A DNA stretch of 64,000 nt from positions 1 to 64,000 of the forward strand of contig NZ_JAPZVQ010000017.1 in the NCBI RefSeq assembly GCF_027622945.1. The letters are read 5' to 3'. Positions 1 through 8,660 of the stretch are shown in pieces. The notes under the pieces are model-generated. The model ran no database searches. It was not told the origin of the DNA and saw only the letters and a program-made list of their open reading frames with translations. Every line of letters begins with the position of its first letter. Positions within the stretch are counted from its first letter, which is position 1. A program made the position numbers and the translations under genes. The stretch is from Glycomyces lechevalierae. Its GTDB lineage: Bacteria > Actinomycetota > Actinomycetes > Mycobacteriales > Micromonosporaceae.

Positions 1-2
1 AG

Positions 3-167
3 CTGCTGCGCCGCCGCTGCGATGCGGGCGCGGCCGGGCTGCTGGTCACGCACGACGCGCGGCACGCGGGCTGGGCCGACCGGGTGGTGTTCCTCCGGGA
101 CGGACGCATCGTCGACTCCTCCGCGCCCGCAACTGAAGCCGAGTCGCTGCTCGAAGGGACTCGATGA
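3..167 (+). CDS. ABC transporter ATP-binding protein, C-terminal fragment (5' end outside window)
   Basis: The open frame enters from the left edge and ends with TGA at 165-167. The 54 visible residues contain the H-loop region LLVTHDARHAGWADRVVFLRDGRIV, which is typical of the C-terminal end of the LolD/MacB-type ATPases that pair with FtsX-like permeases. The stop codon overlaps the ATG of the downstream permease gene (ATGA, 164-167), so the two are translationally coupled and almost certainly form one transporter. Walker A, Walker B and the signature motif lie outside the window, so the family is inferred from the tail and from its partner. Confidence 0.85.
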   Translation: MLRRRCDAGAAGLLVTHDARHAGWADRVVFLRDGRIVDSSAPATEAESLLEGTR

Positions 168-2965
168 TGCTCGCGAACCAACGCCTGGCGTTCAGGATCG
201 CGCGCCGCGAAGCGCTGCGCTACAAAGGACGCTCAGTCCTTTCCATCACCCTCCTCGGCCTGCCGCTCCTCGCCGTCGCCATCGGCGCGACCGCCTACGA
301 CACGGCGAAGCTCTCCAAAGAGGAGACCGCCGAGCAATACCTCGGCGCGAACGACGCCTACATCGAGTTCGCGATCCCCGGCGCGGCCATCGAGCAGTTG
401 AACTGGGACGACCGGTGGGTCTCCTACGACGTCCCGGGCGACTCCGGATTCGAGGAAGTCCCGGAACGGGACGTGCCCGACACCGAGATCCTGGCGGCGC
501 TCCCGGACGGAACCCGCCTCGCGCCCTACAGCCCGCAAGGCGGCGTCGGCATCGCCCTCCAAGCGGAGACCGACGACGGCATCGCGTCGGTCCAGGGCTA
601 CGGCTACGACCTGAGCGACGACCTCTATGCGAACGCCGGCATCGAATTCCTCGAAGGCGCGGCGCCCGGCGACGGCGAGACCGTGCTCAACGAGGCCGCC
701 GCGGAACTCCTCGGCTTGGGCGTCGGCGACGACCTGGTCGTGGAAGGTGAGAACGGCCCCACCGAGATGCCTGTGAGCGGCATCGTCGAGATCCCGTGGA
801 ACCTCAACGAACCCATGGCGATCGCCGATTCGTTCGAGCCCGAGCCCCTGGGCTGGTTGGTCGACACCCCCGACACGCTCACCAAGGACCAGGCCCTCGC
901 GCTCAACGAACTGGGCTTGACCGTCTGGGCCGGGTCGCTCTTGGACGAGCCGCCCGCGCCGCAGTTCGTCCAGTCGACGGCGCCGATCGACCAGGCCGAG
1001 CTCATGATCTACGGCCTCATCGTCGTCGCCGTGATCATGGAGGTCGTCCTCCTCGCCGGACCCGCGTTCGCGATCAGCGCGAAGCGGCGCACCCGCGAGT
1101 TCGCCCTCATGAGCGCCAACGGCGCGACCCCGGCCCAGATCCGCAGCGTCGTCCTCTCCGGCGGCGTCCTGTTCGGACTCATCGCCGCCGTGGCGGCGAT
1201 CGCGGTCGGCGTCGGCATTGTCGCCGCGGCCACGCCGTGGCTCGAGGGGGTGCTCGGCTACCGCATCGCGGGTTTGCGGGTCATGCCCGGGCTCCAGGCG
1301 TCGCTCGTGGCCGTCGCGATCGCCACGGGCCTGCTCTCCGCGCTCGCCGCCGCGATCAGCGCCTCCCGCGTCAACGTCGTCGCGGCGCTCATGGGGCGGG
1401 CCGGCAGGCGAAGCGGATCGAAGCGTTGGATGGTCGTCGGCGTCGCGATGGTCGCCGCCGGCATCGCCTCCGGTCTGGGCGGCATCGCACTGTGGAGCCT
1501 GCCGCTGATGGCCGCGGCGATCGTCCTGGCCCAGCTCGGCCTGGTCACGTGCACCCCAGCGCTGCTCGCGCTGGCCGCGAAGCTCGGCCGGTGGATGCCG
1601 CTTGCGCCGCGCATGGCGCTGCGAGAGGCCGGCCGCAACCGCGGCTCGGCCGCCCCCGCGATCGCCGCGGTACTCGGCGTCGTCGCGGCGGGCATGGCCT
1701 TCTCGATGATCGCCGCCGCCACCGAGGCCCGGTCGGAGCAGGAGCAGGACCGGGACCTCCCTCAGGGGGCCATGACGTTGACGCTCATCAACAACGGCGG
1801 CAGCGACGTCGCCGTCGACTGGGACGCGGCCCTCGCGGAGGTCGAGCCGCGGCTGCGGACCCGCCTGGACGACCTCGAGCTGACGCCCGTCCCCGAGTAC
1901 TCCGGCTGGGGCGGCTGCGGCGTCGTCACCGCCGGGCCGGGCCAGGACGTCGACTGCCAGTGGACCGCCGTGCGCCCGGAGGAGAACCGGTGCCCCTTCT
2001 GGAGCGCCGAGATCTCGACCGAGGAGGCCGAGCAGGCCGCCGTCGAGGCCGCTCGCGAGGACCCGCGCTGCGACGAGACCGTGGATCCCGCATGGGCCTA
2101 TGTCGACAACGTCGCCGGGACGACCGATCCCGCCGTCGTCGCCGCCTACACCGATCTCGAAGGCGCCGAACTCGACAGCGCCGTCGATGTCCTCGAACGG
2201 GGTGGTGTGATCGTCGCCGACGAATGGGCCGTCACCGACGGCAAGGTGGCCTTCCAGCAGCAGATCACGATCTGGGACGAGAACGGCGGTTCGTCCGAAC
2301 CGCAGGACACGTTCCTCGAACTGCCCGCCATCGCCGTCGACAAGGGGCAGCTCGGGATCAACGGGATGCTCCTGAGCCCGGCCGCGGCCGAGGCGATGGG
2401 CATGGAGCTCTCGCCGTGGCAGCGGGAGTACCTGGTGTCGACCTCGACCGAACCCGATTCCGCCGACCTCGAATCGCTGGCTGCCTCCCTCAACCAGGAC
2501 TTCGCGGACGGCACCGCGCGTGCGAGCTTCGAGGTGGTCGATTACACCGACCCGTTCGTGTTCTACTTCGTGATCGCCGTGACCGGGCTCTGCGCGCTCG
2601 TGGCCCTCGGCGCCACGGCGGTGTCGACCGGCCTCATCGTCGCCGAGCAGCGGCGCGACATGTCCACCCTCGGCGCGATCGGTGCGGCGCCCAGTCTGCG
2701 CAAGCGGTTCGCCATGTGGCAGACGGTCGTCATCGCGGTCTTCGGCGCCGGCCTCGGCACGGTGGCCGGGTTCATCGGCTACGCGCTCATCCGCGAGACC
2801 CTGAACCGGCCGCTCCAGTTCCAGTACCCGTTCGCGGCCCTCTACGGTTGGGAACTCCCGTGGGCGAGCTTCGCGATCATGCTGATCGCGGTCCCGCTCA
2901 CCGCCGCCCTCGGCGCGGTCGTCTTCACCCGGGCCACGCTCCCGAGCGAACGCCGCCTCACCTGA
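164..2965 (+). CDS. FtsX-like ABC transporter permease (MacB/LolC-type)
   Basis: This is a 933-residue membrane protein with one N-terminal helix (about residues 24-42), a periplasm-type soluble domain, and a first FtsX core of three helices (about 280-404). More helices follow at about 420-520, then a second large extracytoplasmic domain (about 523-790, with several cysteines) and a final FtsX core (about 795-930). The duplicated layout is that of long actinobacterial FtsX permeases, which usually move lipids, peptides or drugs or act mechanically. The start overlaps the ATPase stop. The substrate cannot be told from the sequence. A strong hairpin terminator lies 15 bases downstream. Confidence 0.9.
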   Translation: MMLANQRLAFRIARREALRYKGRSVLSITLLGLPLLAVAIGATAYDTAKLSKEETAEQYLGANDAYIEFAIPGAAIEQLNWDDRWVSYDVPGDSGFEEVPERDVPDTEILAALPDGTRLAPYSPQGGVGIALQAETDDGIASVQGYGYDLSDDLYANAGIEFLEGAAPGDGETVLNEAAAELLGLGVGDDLVVEGENGPTEMPVSGIVEIPWNLNEPMAIADSFEPEPLGWLVDTPDTLTKDQALALNELGLTVWAGSLLDEPPAPQFVQSTAPIDQAELMIYGLIVVAVIMEVVLLAGPAFAISAKRRTREFALMSANGATPAQIRSVVLSGGVLFGLIAAVAAIAVGVGIVAAATPWLEGVLGYRIAGLRVMPGLQASLVAVAIATGLLSALAAAISASRVNVVAALMGRAGRRSGSKRWMVVGVAMVAAGIASGLGGIALWSLPLMAAAIVLAQLGLVTCTPALLALAAKLGRWMPLAPRMALREAGRNRGSAAPAIAAVLGVVAAGMAFSMIAAATEARSEQEQDRDLPQGAMTLTLINNGGSDVAVDWDAALAEVEPRLRTRLDDLELTPVPEYSGWGGCGVVTAGPGQDVDCQWTAVRPEENRCPFWSAEISTEEAEQAAVEAAREDPRCDETVDPAWAYVDNVAGTTDPAVVAAYTDLEGAELDSAVDVLERGGVIVADEWAVTDGKVAFQQQITIWDENGGSSEPQDTFLELPAIAVDKGQLGINGMLLSPAAAEAMGMELSPWQREYLVSTSTEPDSADLESLAASLNQDFADGTARASFEVVDYTDPFVFYFVIAVTGLCALVALGATAVSTGLIVAEQRRDMSTLGAIGAAPSLRKRFAMWQTVVIAVFGAGLGTVAGFIGYALIRETLNRPLQFQYPFAALYGWELPWASFAIMLIAVPLTAALGAVVFTRATLPSERRLT

Positions 2966-2979
2966 CACCTGCGATAAAG

Positions 2980-3005
2980 GGCCCGCCCGCACCCGCGGGC
3001 GGGCC
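2980..3005 (+). terminator. Rho-independent-type hairpin after the ABC permease
   Basis: Perfect 11-bp arms GGCCCGCCCGC (2980-2990) and GCGGGCGGGCC (2995-3005) are separated by a 4-nt loop. The hairpin follows the permease stop directly and sits between convergent genes, so it may serve both strands. There is no long T tract, which is usual in actinomycetes. Confidence 0.7.
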
Positions 3006-3065
3006 TGTGCTCGGTTCTAAAGCTTGTCCCGTTATCGAGTGGTAGCTGTTGCCACAATCCTTGAG

Positions 3066-3482
3066 CTATGCGAGATGGGCGAAATCGTCCTCACCTGGTC
3101 GCCATACCATCCAAGCGCGGTCGCTGAATCCCGAAAGCATGGCGATTTCGGGGCCGACAAGATGCGTGGGGGCCGGGTTCACGATGATCGTGCTGGTCCG
3201 CAGCTGAAGAGTCAGGCCGGTACCTGACGCTGCGGTGGCCGCTCGCACTTCCTCACCTATCAAGGCTCTGAGAGCGTCGGCATACCCTGGGGAGCTCTCC
3301 GTGATCCCCTGCGCACGTTCGCTCTGCAAGCCCCGAATCTCTGGCATGACGTAGCAGGTGAGGTATGGCGCCTCTCCCAGGCTCTCGAAGTGAAGTTGCA
3401 TGTTGTCGCGAACGAACTGCACCGAGTACAGCTCGCCCCCAACGAGTCGGGTCAGTAGATCGTCGTCTTGGCCCTCGCCCAC
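3066..3482 (-). CDS. Hypothetical protein, 138 residues
   Basis: A GTG-initiated frame with a GGGAGG Shine-Dalgarno-like stretch upstream in its own orientation. The product is soluble and acidic at both ends, with no signal peptide or transmembrane helix. I do not recognise a family. Alternating hydrophobic patterns such as LQLRTSTIIVNPAP and a tryptophan-containing C-terminus suggest a small alpha/beta fold. It faces the ABC permease convergently and stands alone, with no partner of known function. GC at third codon positions is lower than in the flanking genes, which would fit a recently acquired gene. Confidence 0.6.
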   Translation of the reverse strand: MGEGQDDDLLTRLVGGELYSVQFVRDNMQLHFESLGEAPYLTCYVMPEIRGLQSERAQGITESSPGYADALRALIGEEVRAATAASGTGLTLQLRTSTIIVNPAPTHLVGPEIAMLSGFSDRAWMVWRPGEDDFAHLA

Positions 3483-3640
3483 CGCTCTCGATCCTCCCGG
3501 TGTCGGCGGTCTTTCCTTCTGCGCTCAGGCTAAAGGAGCCACACTTCGCGCACTCCGAGGAGAGTTGTGTCTCATTCCCGAGTGCTTGCAGGGCTGCGGC
3601 TTCGGGTACCACCACCAGTAGAGGTGCGGGTGCCGCAGGT

Positions 3641-4003
3641 TCATGACCTGATGCGCTGCAACCCATCTGGGAATTCACGGCCGTCCCCTCGGCTCGTGCG
3701 CTCAACTACACTCGCAGCGAACCCCCACTCCCGATGAACACTCGAACTGTGGATGCCCGGCCGAAGCGGATCGCCCGTGCCTCGTGCACGCCAGACCCGT
3801 TCACGGAACTGGAGGTCTTGGTGACAGTGCCAGTAGACAGTTGCGGTGGTGACACCGACGTGTTCGGCGGCCGCCAGCAGCGACTGGCCGGCAGCGACAG
3901 CGTCAACAACCGCATAGCGCTGCTTGACTGTCAGTCTGCGGAAACGCTGGACTTTCGACGATGTGATGGGCCGCGTTCGGTGTGGTGCGTTGGGGGATCG
4001 CAT
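3641..4003 (-). CDS. Small helix-turn-helix protein, 120 residues
   Basis: The ATG at 4003 was chosen because GGGAGG precedes it by a suitable distance. The longer in-frame extension upstream is low-complexity and covers the divergent promoter. Residues about 22-52 (RLTVKQRYAVVDAVAAGQSLLAAA...VTTATVYWH) read as a helix-turn-helix like those at the N-terminus of transposases and terminase small subunits. The rest is basic. It is divergent from the two-gene operon of a membrane protein and a cysteine-rich secreted protein, so it may regulate that operon. It could equally be a mobile-element remnant. Confidence 0.55.
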   Translation of the reverse strand: MRSPNAPHRTRPITSSKVQRFRRLTVKQRYAVVDAVAAGQSLLAAAEHVGVTTATVYWHCHQDLQFRERVWRARGTGDPLRPGIHSSSVHREWGFAASVVERTSRGDGREFPDGLQRIRS

Positions 4004-4198
4004 CAGCACTCGCCTCCCGTGCGAGGTGCCTGGAGCCACTGCGGTCGTGACTGATGGGGGTGGCAACGGTAGCGCGCAGTTACGTTCCTCGGCTAGTGAG
4101 CGCGCAGTGCTTCCGCCTGCCAGCGTGTGCATCATGCGGCGGCGTACCAGGTCAGGAATCATGAGAGGAGGAACTGGCAAAACGCTCGGAGGTGCGGT

Positions 4199-4396
4199 GT
4201 GAAGTTCGATAATCGTTCTCGTCGCCGGTTCACTGTCGCCCTTGCCCTGCTCAACCTGGCCTTGCTGGCAGGTATCTGGCTCGCGCCGACTGAACGGCTG
4301 CACACGATCGCGACGATCACCTTGGTGATGTTCGTGATCGCTTCCGCATACCTTGTCGTCTTCGTGGCGACGCGGCCACGAGGAGACGACGAATGA
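4199..4396 (+). CDS. Small two-helix membrane protein, 65 residues
   Basis: The GTG start at 4199 has GGAGG at 4188-4192. The protein has a basic N-terminus (KFDNRSRRR) and then two hydrophobic stretches (about residues 11-27 and 36-56). It ends in a charged tail and overlaps the next gene by ATGA (4393-4396). Tight coupling to a secreted cysteine-rich protein suggests a partner role such as immunity, anchoring or secretion. That role is inferred from position only, and no homologous family is recognised. Confidence 0.65.
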   Translation: MKFDNRSRRRFTVALALLNLALLAGIWLAPTERLHTIATITLVMFVIASAYLVVFVATRPRGDDE

Positions 4397-5055
4397 AACT
4401 GTATGGGCACCTGCTGGTCGCTGCCGCGGTGGGACTCCTCCTGTCGGTCACGGCGACGAGTCCGGCCGCAGCCGCACCACTCACACCGCTCGAGCGGGGT
4501 TGCGCAGGCGAACAAGGCGACGACGGCCCGGTGAACGCCATCAACGCGGACGAACTCACACAGCGCACGAAGGCGCTCGTTGAGGATGGCGCCATTGCTC
4601 TGAAAGCGACCAACGCAGCTGATCTTCACTGGGGCCACGCCAACGCATACGAGTGGCCTGCAGGTTCATTCATCGGCATCCCGGCGACGAAGTTCAATGG
4701 TGACGCCTCCAGCCTCGCGGTCTTCTACGACCATGATGGCGGGCGCACAGACACAGTCGAAACATTCGTCGACCAGCGGGACGGGCGCCTGTGGGTCCAA
4801 GTGTGGCGAGACGGTGAGCGCACCCTCAACGCTGCCGTTGACGTCGAGGAAATGCCAGCGTGGTGGGGCGAGTTCGAGGGCTGCTTGAACCAGCACGGCA
4901 ACGTATCGGCCTCGACCGCAGCTACGCTCGGCGCTATTTGCGCTGCTTCGTGCATGGGCACGCTCGGCACCGGATGTGTGATCTGCCTTGGAGCGGCTGG
5001 AGGCATCGGCGCAACTGCTCTTGGCTACTGCGCTGGGAAAGTCATGAACGATTGA
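4393..5055 (+). CDS. Secreted protein with halocin C8-like Cys/Gly-rich C-terminal domain
   Basis: A 220-residue protein with a clear Sec signal peptide (hydrophobic core about residues 7-24, cleavage probably after AAAA near 28). The middle part (about 37-160) is a soluble domain rich in acidic residues. The C-terminal segment 164-220 carries six of the seven cysteines (164, 183, 187, 195, 198, 213) in a glycine/alanine-rich hydrophobic context. This arrangement recalls halocin C8-type bacteriocin domains found at the ends of secreted precursors. The match is by pattern only. If correct, the protein would be a pro-bacteriocin cleaved before residue about 164. It is cotranscribed with a tiny membrane protein. 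Confidence 0.7.
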   Translation: MKLYGHLLVAAAVGLLLSVTATSPAAAAPLTPLERGCAGEQGDDGPVNAINADELTQRTKALVEDGAIALKATNAADLHWGHANAYEWPAGSFIGIPATKFNGDASSLAVFYDHDGGRTDTVETFVDQRDGRLWVQVWRDGERTLNAAVDVEEMPAWWGEFEGCLNQHGNVSASTAATLGAICAASCMGTLGTGCVICLGAAGGIGATALGYCAGKVMND

Positions 5056-5435
5056 CGCGGGCCGCGCTCACGCTTCCGTGTGGCGCTGCCTGCTCCGCGC
5101 GCCAAGGCCGTCCATATGGCTTGTTCGATCGGGTCAAATTCCATGTCTCGCACGGTGAACCCGTGCCGTGCGTATGCGGCGATGACGTCATAGGCGAGGC
5201 GTGAAGCGAGGTCGCGGGCTGCGGCCAGGCTCACTGGGGTGGGCTCGCGAGCCGAGCGGTCCCGTTCCAGACGGCGATTGAGGTGGTCGATGAGGCGCGG
5301 ATGGCCGCGAAGGCGGACTCCGCCTCCTGCGCGGACAGGCCGCACCCGGCCAGTACGACGTGAGGGCGCTACACCCTCTCGATTCGGGTCGCCTTTGACC
5401 CGGTGCGCAGACACGATGTGTCTTGCGCGCCGCAA
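5025..5435 (-). CDS. Hypothetical protein, probably disrupted
   Basis: Reading leftwards, residues from about 45 (RLIDHLNRRLERDRSARE...) to the end look like real coding sequence with good third-position GC, including FTVRDMEFDPIEQAIWTAL. Upstream, however, the protein-like sequence continues in a different frame (LAGCGLSAQEAESAFAAI), which implies a single-base frameshift near 5300. No family is recognised. It overlaps the end of the upstream secreted-protein gene by about 30 bases on the opposite strand and lies beside transposase debris. It is best treated as a decayed gene. Confidence 0.35.
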   Translation of the reverse strand: MRRARHIVSAHRVKGDPNREGVAPSRRTGRVRPVRAGGGVRLRGHPRLIDHLNRRLERDRSAREPTPVSLAAARDLASRLAYDVIAAYARHGFTVRDMEFDPIEQAIWTALARGAGSATRKRERGPRQSFMTFPAQ

Positions 5436-5487
5436 TGCTCAGGCCGCCCACTACTCGCACCAATGGTGACGCTGTGCGCGCGCCTTG

Positions 5488-5667
5488 GGGGATTTCGTCG
5501 CGTCCACTTGCGTGCACGAGCTCATCGTTCACAGCCACAACGGCTTCGGCTCGCCGTCGTGAAGGGAGGCGGTCGACATCGAGACGGACCAGCGTGCCTT
5601 CACGAACCGGCAGCGCACTGGTGTGGCCGGCCCAGGCGCCCTGGCGGGCCAGACGGGGATGGAGCCG
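5488..5667 (-). pseudogene. Transposase C-terminal remnant
   Basis: About 60 codons read RLHPRLARQGAWAG...REGTLVRLDVDRLP. This resembles the segment just before the end of a group of actinobacterial DDE transposases (GTLVRLxVDRLPG, usually followed by WLWWS). The flanking codons on both sides are shuffled and the catalytic part is missing. It lies directly downstream of the flavin reductase gene and marks a past insertion or rearrangement at the edge of the sulfur operon. Confidence 0.35.
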
Positions 5668-5693
5668 TGGATCTCCGACGCTTCGACGTGCCG

Positions 5694-6202
5694 TCACGCC
5701 GGCTCGGCGAGACGGCTGAATCCGCTGCGGTGGAACACCAGTGGGCCGGAGGTGTCGGCGTGCTCCGCCGCGTGCAGTCGCAACAGGACGATCACATGGT
5801 CGCCCGCCTCGACCTCTCGGTAGATCGAGCAGTCGAAGCGCGCCAGGCCCTCGTCGAGCGTCACCGCGCCGTCCTCGCTGACGGTCAGGGCAAGGCCTTC
5901 GAAGCGCCGCTCGGGCGCACCGGCCAGTTGGCGGCACACCCCGCCGTGGTGATCGGCGAGCACGGTCAGGCCCAGTCGGGTCGCGCGGCGCAGGTCCGGC
6001 CAGGTCTTCGAGGTGGTCGCGACCGAGAACGACACCAGTGGCGGCTCCAGGCTCACCGAGGTGAACGAACTCGCCGCCAGGCCGGTGACCCGGCCGTCCA
6101 CGCGGGCGGCCACGGCCACCACGCCGGTCGGGAAGACCCCGACGCTTCCCGCAGCCGCCGCGGGTCCAGGTCCTGGTTGGTCGTCATCGAGGGAGTGGTC
6201 AT
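5694..6202 (-). CDS. Flavin reductase (FMN) for the two-component monooxygenases; probable N-terminal frameshift
   Basis: A DIM6/NTAB-type flavin reductase that supplies FMNH2 to the neighbouring monooxygenases. Recognisable stretches are FPTGVVAVAARVDGRVTGLAASSFTSVSLEPPLVSF at the FMN-binding N-terminus and GDHVIVLLRLHAAEH near the C-terminus. The ATG at 6202 has a GGAG site, but its frame (MTTPSMTTNQDLDPRRLREA) runs out of register with FPTGV near 6140. One base appears missing. The alternative is a TTG start at 6215 in the main frame, giving 173 residues without the frameshift but with an unnatural N-terminus. It is the last gene of the sulfur operon, 19 bases after the SsuD-like gene. Confidence 0.8.
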
Positions 6203-6221
6203 GGGGTGTCTCCAAATTGTG

Positions 6222-7367
6222 TCAGTCGGTGAACGGGACCGCCGCGGGTCTGCGGCGCCGCGGCGAAGGGTGCTCCCACAGGCCGCGCCGGGACAGCTCG
6301 GGCAGGACGCCTTCCCCGAACCAGTACGTCCCTTCCAGATGCGGGTAGGCCGAGAGCACGAACTCCTCGACCCCCACCTGGTGGTACTGCTCGATCAGAT
6401 CGGCCACTTCGGTGTGCGAGCCGACCAGCGCGGTCCCGGCCCCGCCGCGCACCAGGCCGACCCCCGCCCACAGGTTCGGGTGGATCTCCAGGTCCCGCTT
6501 GGTGCCGCCGTTGAGGGCGAGCATCCGGCGCTGGCCCTCGGACTCGCTGCGCCGCAAGCCCGCCTGGACGCGGTCGATGGCCGCCTCGTCGATCCCGGCG
6601 AGGAGCCGGTCCGCCTCGGCCCAGGCCTCCGCGGCGCTGTCGCGGTTGATCACGTGGACGCGCAGCCCGAACCGGATCGGCCGCTCCCGCCCGGTCGAGG
6701 CCGCCAGCTCCCTGATCCACGCGATCTTCGCGGCGACCGCCTCGGGCGGCTCGCCCCAGGTCAGGTACACGTCGGCGTGCTCGGCGGCCACGGCCCCCGC
6801 CGCCGGTGACGACCCTCCGAAGTAGATCTCCGGAAGCGGGTCGGGCAGCTGCTGGAGCCGTGCGCCTTCCACCCGCAGATGCTTGCCGGAGAAGTCCACG
6901 GTCTCGCCGGTCCACAGGCGCCGCACGATCTCCAGGAACTCGCCGCACCGCTCGTAGCGCGCGTCCTTGTCCTCGAAGTCGCCGTACATGCGCTGCTCGT
7001 GCGATTCGCCGCCGGTCACCACGTTGAGTAGCAGCCGTCCGCCGGACAGCTCCTGGAAAGTCCCGGCCATTTGCGCGGCCAGGTACGGCGAGACGACCCC
7101 GGGCCGGAAGGCCACCAGGAACTTCAGTCGCTCCGACACCTGGCTGAGCATCGCGGTCGTGACCCATGCGTCCTCGCACCACGCGCCTGTGGGGGTCAGC
7201 GCGGCGGCGAACCCGTTGTCCTCGGCGGCCCGCGCGACCTGCCCGAGGTAGGAGACGGAGGCCGGCCGGGACGAGTCCCCGGCTTCGACCCCGTGTCCGC
7301 CGTCGACGACCTGGCGGCCGTCGCCGCCGTTGGTCGGCAGGAACCAGTGGAATTGCAACGCGCTCAT
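6222..7367 (-). CDS. ssuD: LLM-class FMNH2-dependent alkanesulfonate monooxygenase, SsuD-like
   Basis: A 381-residue bacterial-luciferase-like enzyme that would cleave alkanesulfonates to aldehyde and sulfite using FMNH2 from the adjacent reductase. Family signs are the N-terminal FHWFLPTNGG, LKFLVAFRPGVVSPYLAAQMAGTFQELSGGRLLLNVVTGG, and YFGGSSPAA. The length matches SsuD (about 380). An AGGA ribosome site precedes the ATG. Its place in an operon with SfnG-, SfnB- and DszC-type enzymes supports a role in using organic sulfur when sulfate is scarce. Whether the substrate is alkanesulfonate or methanesulfonate (SfnG product) cannot be told by eye. Confidence 0.88.
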   Translation of the reverse strand: MSALQFHWFLPTNGGDGRQVVDGGHGVEAGDSSRPASVSYLGQVARAAEDNGFAAALTPTGAWCEDAWVTTAMLSQVSERLKFLVAFRPGVVSPYLAAQMAGTFQELSGGRLLLNVVTGGESHEQRMYGDFEDKDARYERCGEFLEIVRRLWTGETVDFSGKHLRVEGARLQQLPDPLPEIYFGGSSPAAGAVAAEHADVYLTWGEPPEAVAAKIAWIRELAASTGRERPIRFGLRVHVINRDSAAEAWAEADRLLAGIDEAAIDRVQAGLRRSESEGQRRMLALNGGTKRDLEIHPNLWAGVGLVRGGAGTALVGSHTEVADLIEQYHQVGVEEFVLSAYPHLEGTYWFGEGVLPELSRRGLWEHPSPRRRRPAAVPFTD

Positions 7368-7427
7368 GGTGTGCAGTCCTCTCGTCGCGTCTATGGGAGT
7401 TGTTCGGAAGGCCCCGACGGCGGCTCC

Positions 7428-8660
7428 CTACAGCTGGCCGTGCCGGGGCGGGGGCGCGCCGTCGAGGGCCCACCGGCCCAGGTGCTGGACCTTCCATGCG
7501 GCCGGGTCGTGGAGGGTGTGGATGCGGGCGTTGCGCCAGTGCCGGTCCAGGCCCACGCCCGCCAGGGCGCTGCGCGTCCCGGCGACCTCGAAGACCCGGC
7601 TCGCGATCGCGACCGATACCTGCGCGCTGGAGGCGCGGGCGGCGGCCACGGCGAGGCTCGCCTCGGCCGCACTGGCCTCGTACCGCTCGGCGTCGTCGAG
7701 CACGGCGTCGGCCGCGTCCACCTTGCGTGCAGCCTCGGCGAGCAGCGCCTCGTTCCCGCGCAGCGCCAGTTCCATCTCCCCGAAGGCGTGCACCGTGAGG
7801 GGATCGTCGGCGGCGCGCTCGACCCCCGCGTCCGGGTACGGGCGGCTCTTGTTCCGCACGAACTCGGCGGCCTCCTCCAAAGCGGCCCTGGCGATCCCGG
7901 CGTCGATCGCCGCGTGCAGCACTTGCGCGAACGCGCCGTACGTCTGCGGCCCTTCGAAAGTGGCCGCGTACGGGGTGATCCACTCGTCGGTCACCGCGAC
8001 CTCCCGCAGCCGCACGGTGCCGCTCGCCGTGGTGCGCTGGCCGATCCCGTCCCAGTCGTCCACGACCTCGACGCCCTCGGCGTCGCGGCGCACCCACGCC
8101 ACGTGCATCGGCCCGTCCACGCCCAAGTGGGTGAGGACGGGAATCCAGTCGGCGAACAGCGCCCCGGTGCAGTAGAACTTCGTGCCGTTCAGACGCCAGC
8201 GCCGCACCCCCTCGCCGGTGCGCCCGTCCGGCGTCAGCGCCGTGCGGTGATCCCGCACGTGCTTGGTGCCGAACTCGGTCTGCGCGTTCCCGAACCGTTT
8301 GCCTTGCAGCACTTCGGTGAACAGCCGGGCCCGCTGGTCGAGGTCGCCCTGCCAGCGCAGCTGGTTGACGTACACGAAGTGGCTGTGGGGGATCTGCGCG
8401 ATGTTCGGGTCGCCTTGGGCGATCAGGCGGAACACCTCGGTCACGGTGGCCGCGTCGAGGTCGGCGCCGCCGTAGGCGGCGGGGACGGTGATCGCGAGGA
8501 GCCCTGAGGAGGCGAGGCGGTCGAGTTCGGCGTAGGGGAGGGCGCGGCGGGCGTCGCGTTCGGCGGCTCCGGCGGCGAACTCCCCGGCCAGGCTCGACGC
8601 CGCGGCGATGGCCGCTGCGGCGTCGAGCACCGGCACCTGCGTACAGGCGGGGTCGCTCAT
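7428..8660 (-). CDS. sfnB: SfnB-type sulfur acquisition oxidoreductase (acyl-CoA dehydrogenase fold)
   Basis: A 410-residue flavin monooxygenase of the acyl-CoA dehydrogenase superfamily. The ATG at 8660 overlaps the stop of the preceding SfnG gene by four bases. N-terminal helical domain LPYAELDRLASSGLLAITVPAAYGGADLD, middle-domain GTKFYCTGALFADWIPVLT, and the C-terminal FEVAGTRSALAGVGLDRHWRNARIHTLHDP are typical of the DszC/SfnB branch. That branch uses reduced flavin and oxygen rather than dehydrogenating acyl-CoA. The operon context with SfnG points to dimethyl sulfone or related sulfur compounds. Confidence 0.85.
   Translation of the reverse strand: MSDPACTQVPVLDAAAAIAAASSLAGEFAAGAAERDARRALPYAELDRLASSGLLAITVPAAYGGADLDAATVTEVFRLIAQGDPNIAQIPHSHFVYVNQLRWQGDLDQRARLFTEVLQGKRFGNAQTEFGTKHVRDHRTALTPDGRTGEGVRRWRLNGTKFYCTGALFADWIPVLTHLGVDGPMHVAWVRRDAEGVEVVDDWDGIGQRTTASGTVRLREVAVTDEWITPYAATFEGPQTYGAFAQVLHAAIDAGIARAALEEAAEFVRNKSRPYPDAGVERAADDPLTVHAFGEMELALRGNEALLAEAARKVDAADAVLDDAERYEASAAEASLAVAAARASSAQVSVAIASRVFEVAGTRSALAGVGLDRHWRNARIHTLHDPAAWKVQHLGRWALDGAPPPRHGQL

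Noticed and set aside
233..2992. Very long open frame on the minus strand opposite the FtsX permease, and similar long frames opposite other genes
   Set aside because: High GC content keeps antisense frames open. Composition is repetitive Arg/Gly/Asp, with no domain sense and no ribosome site; the plus-strand permease is clear.
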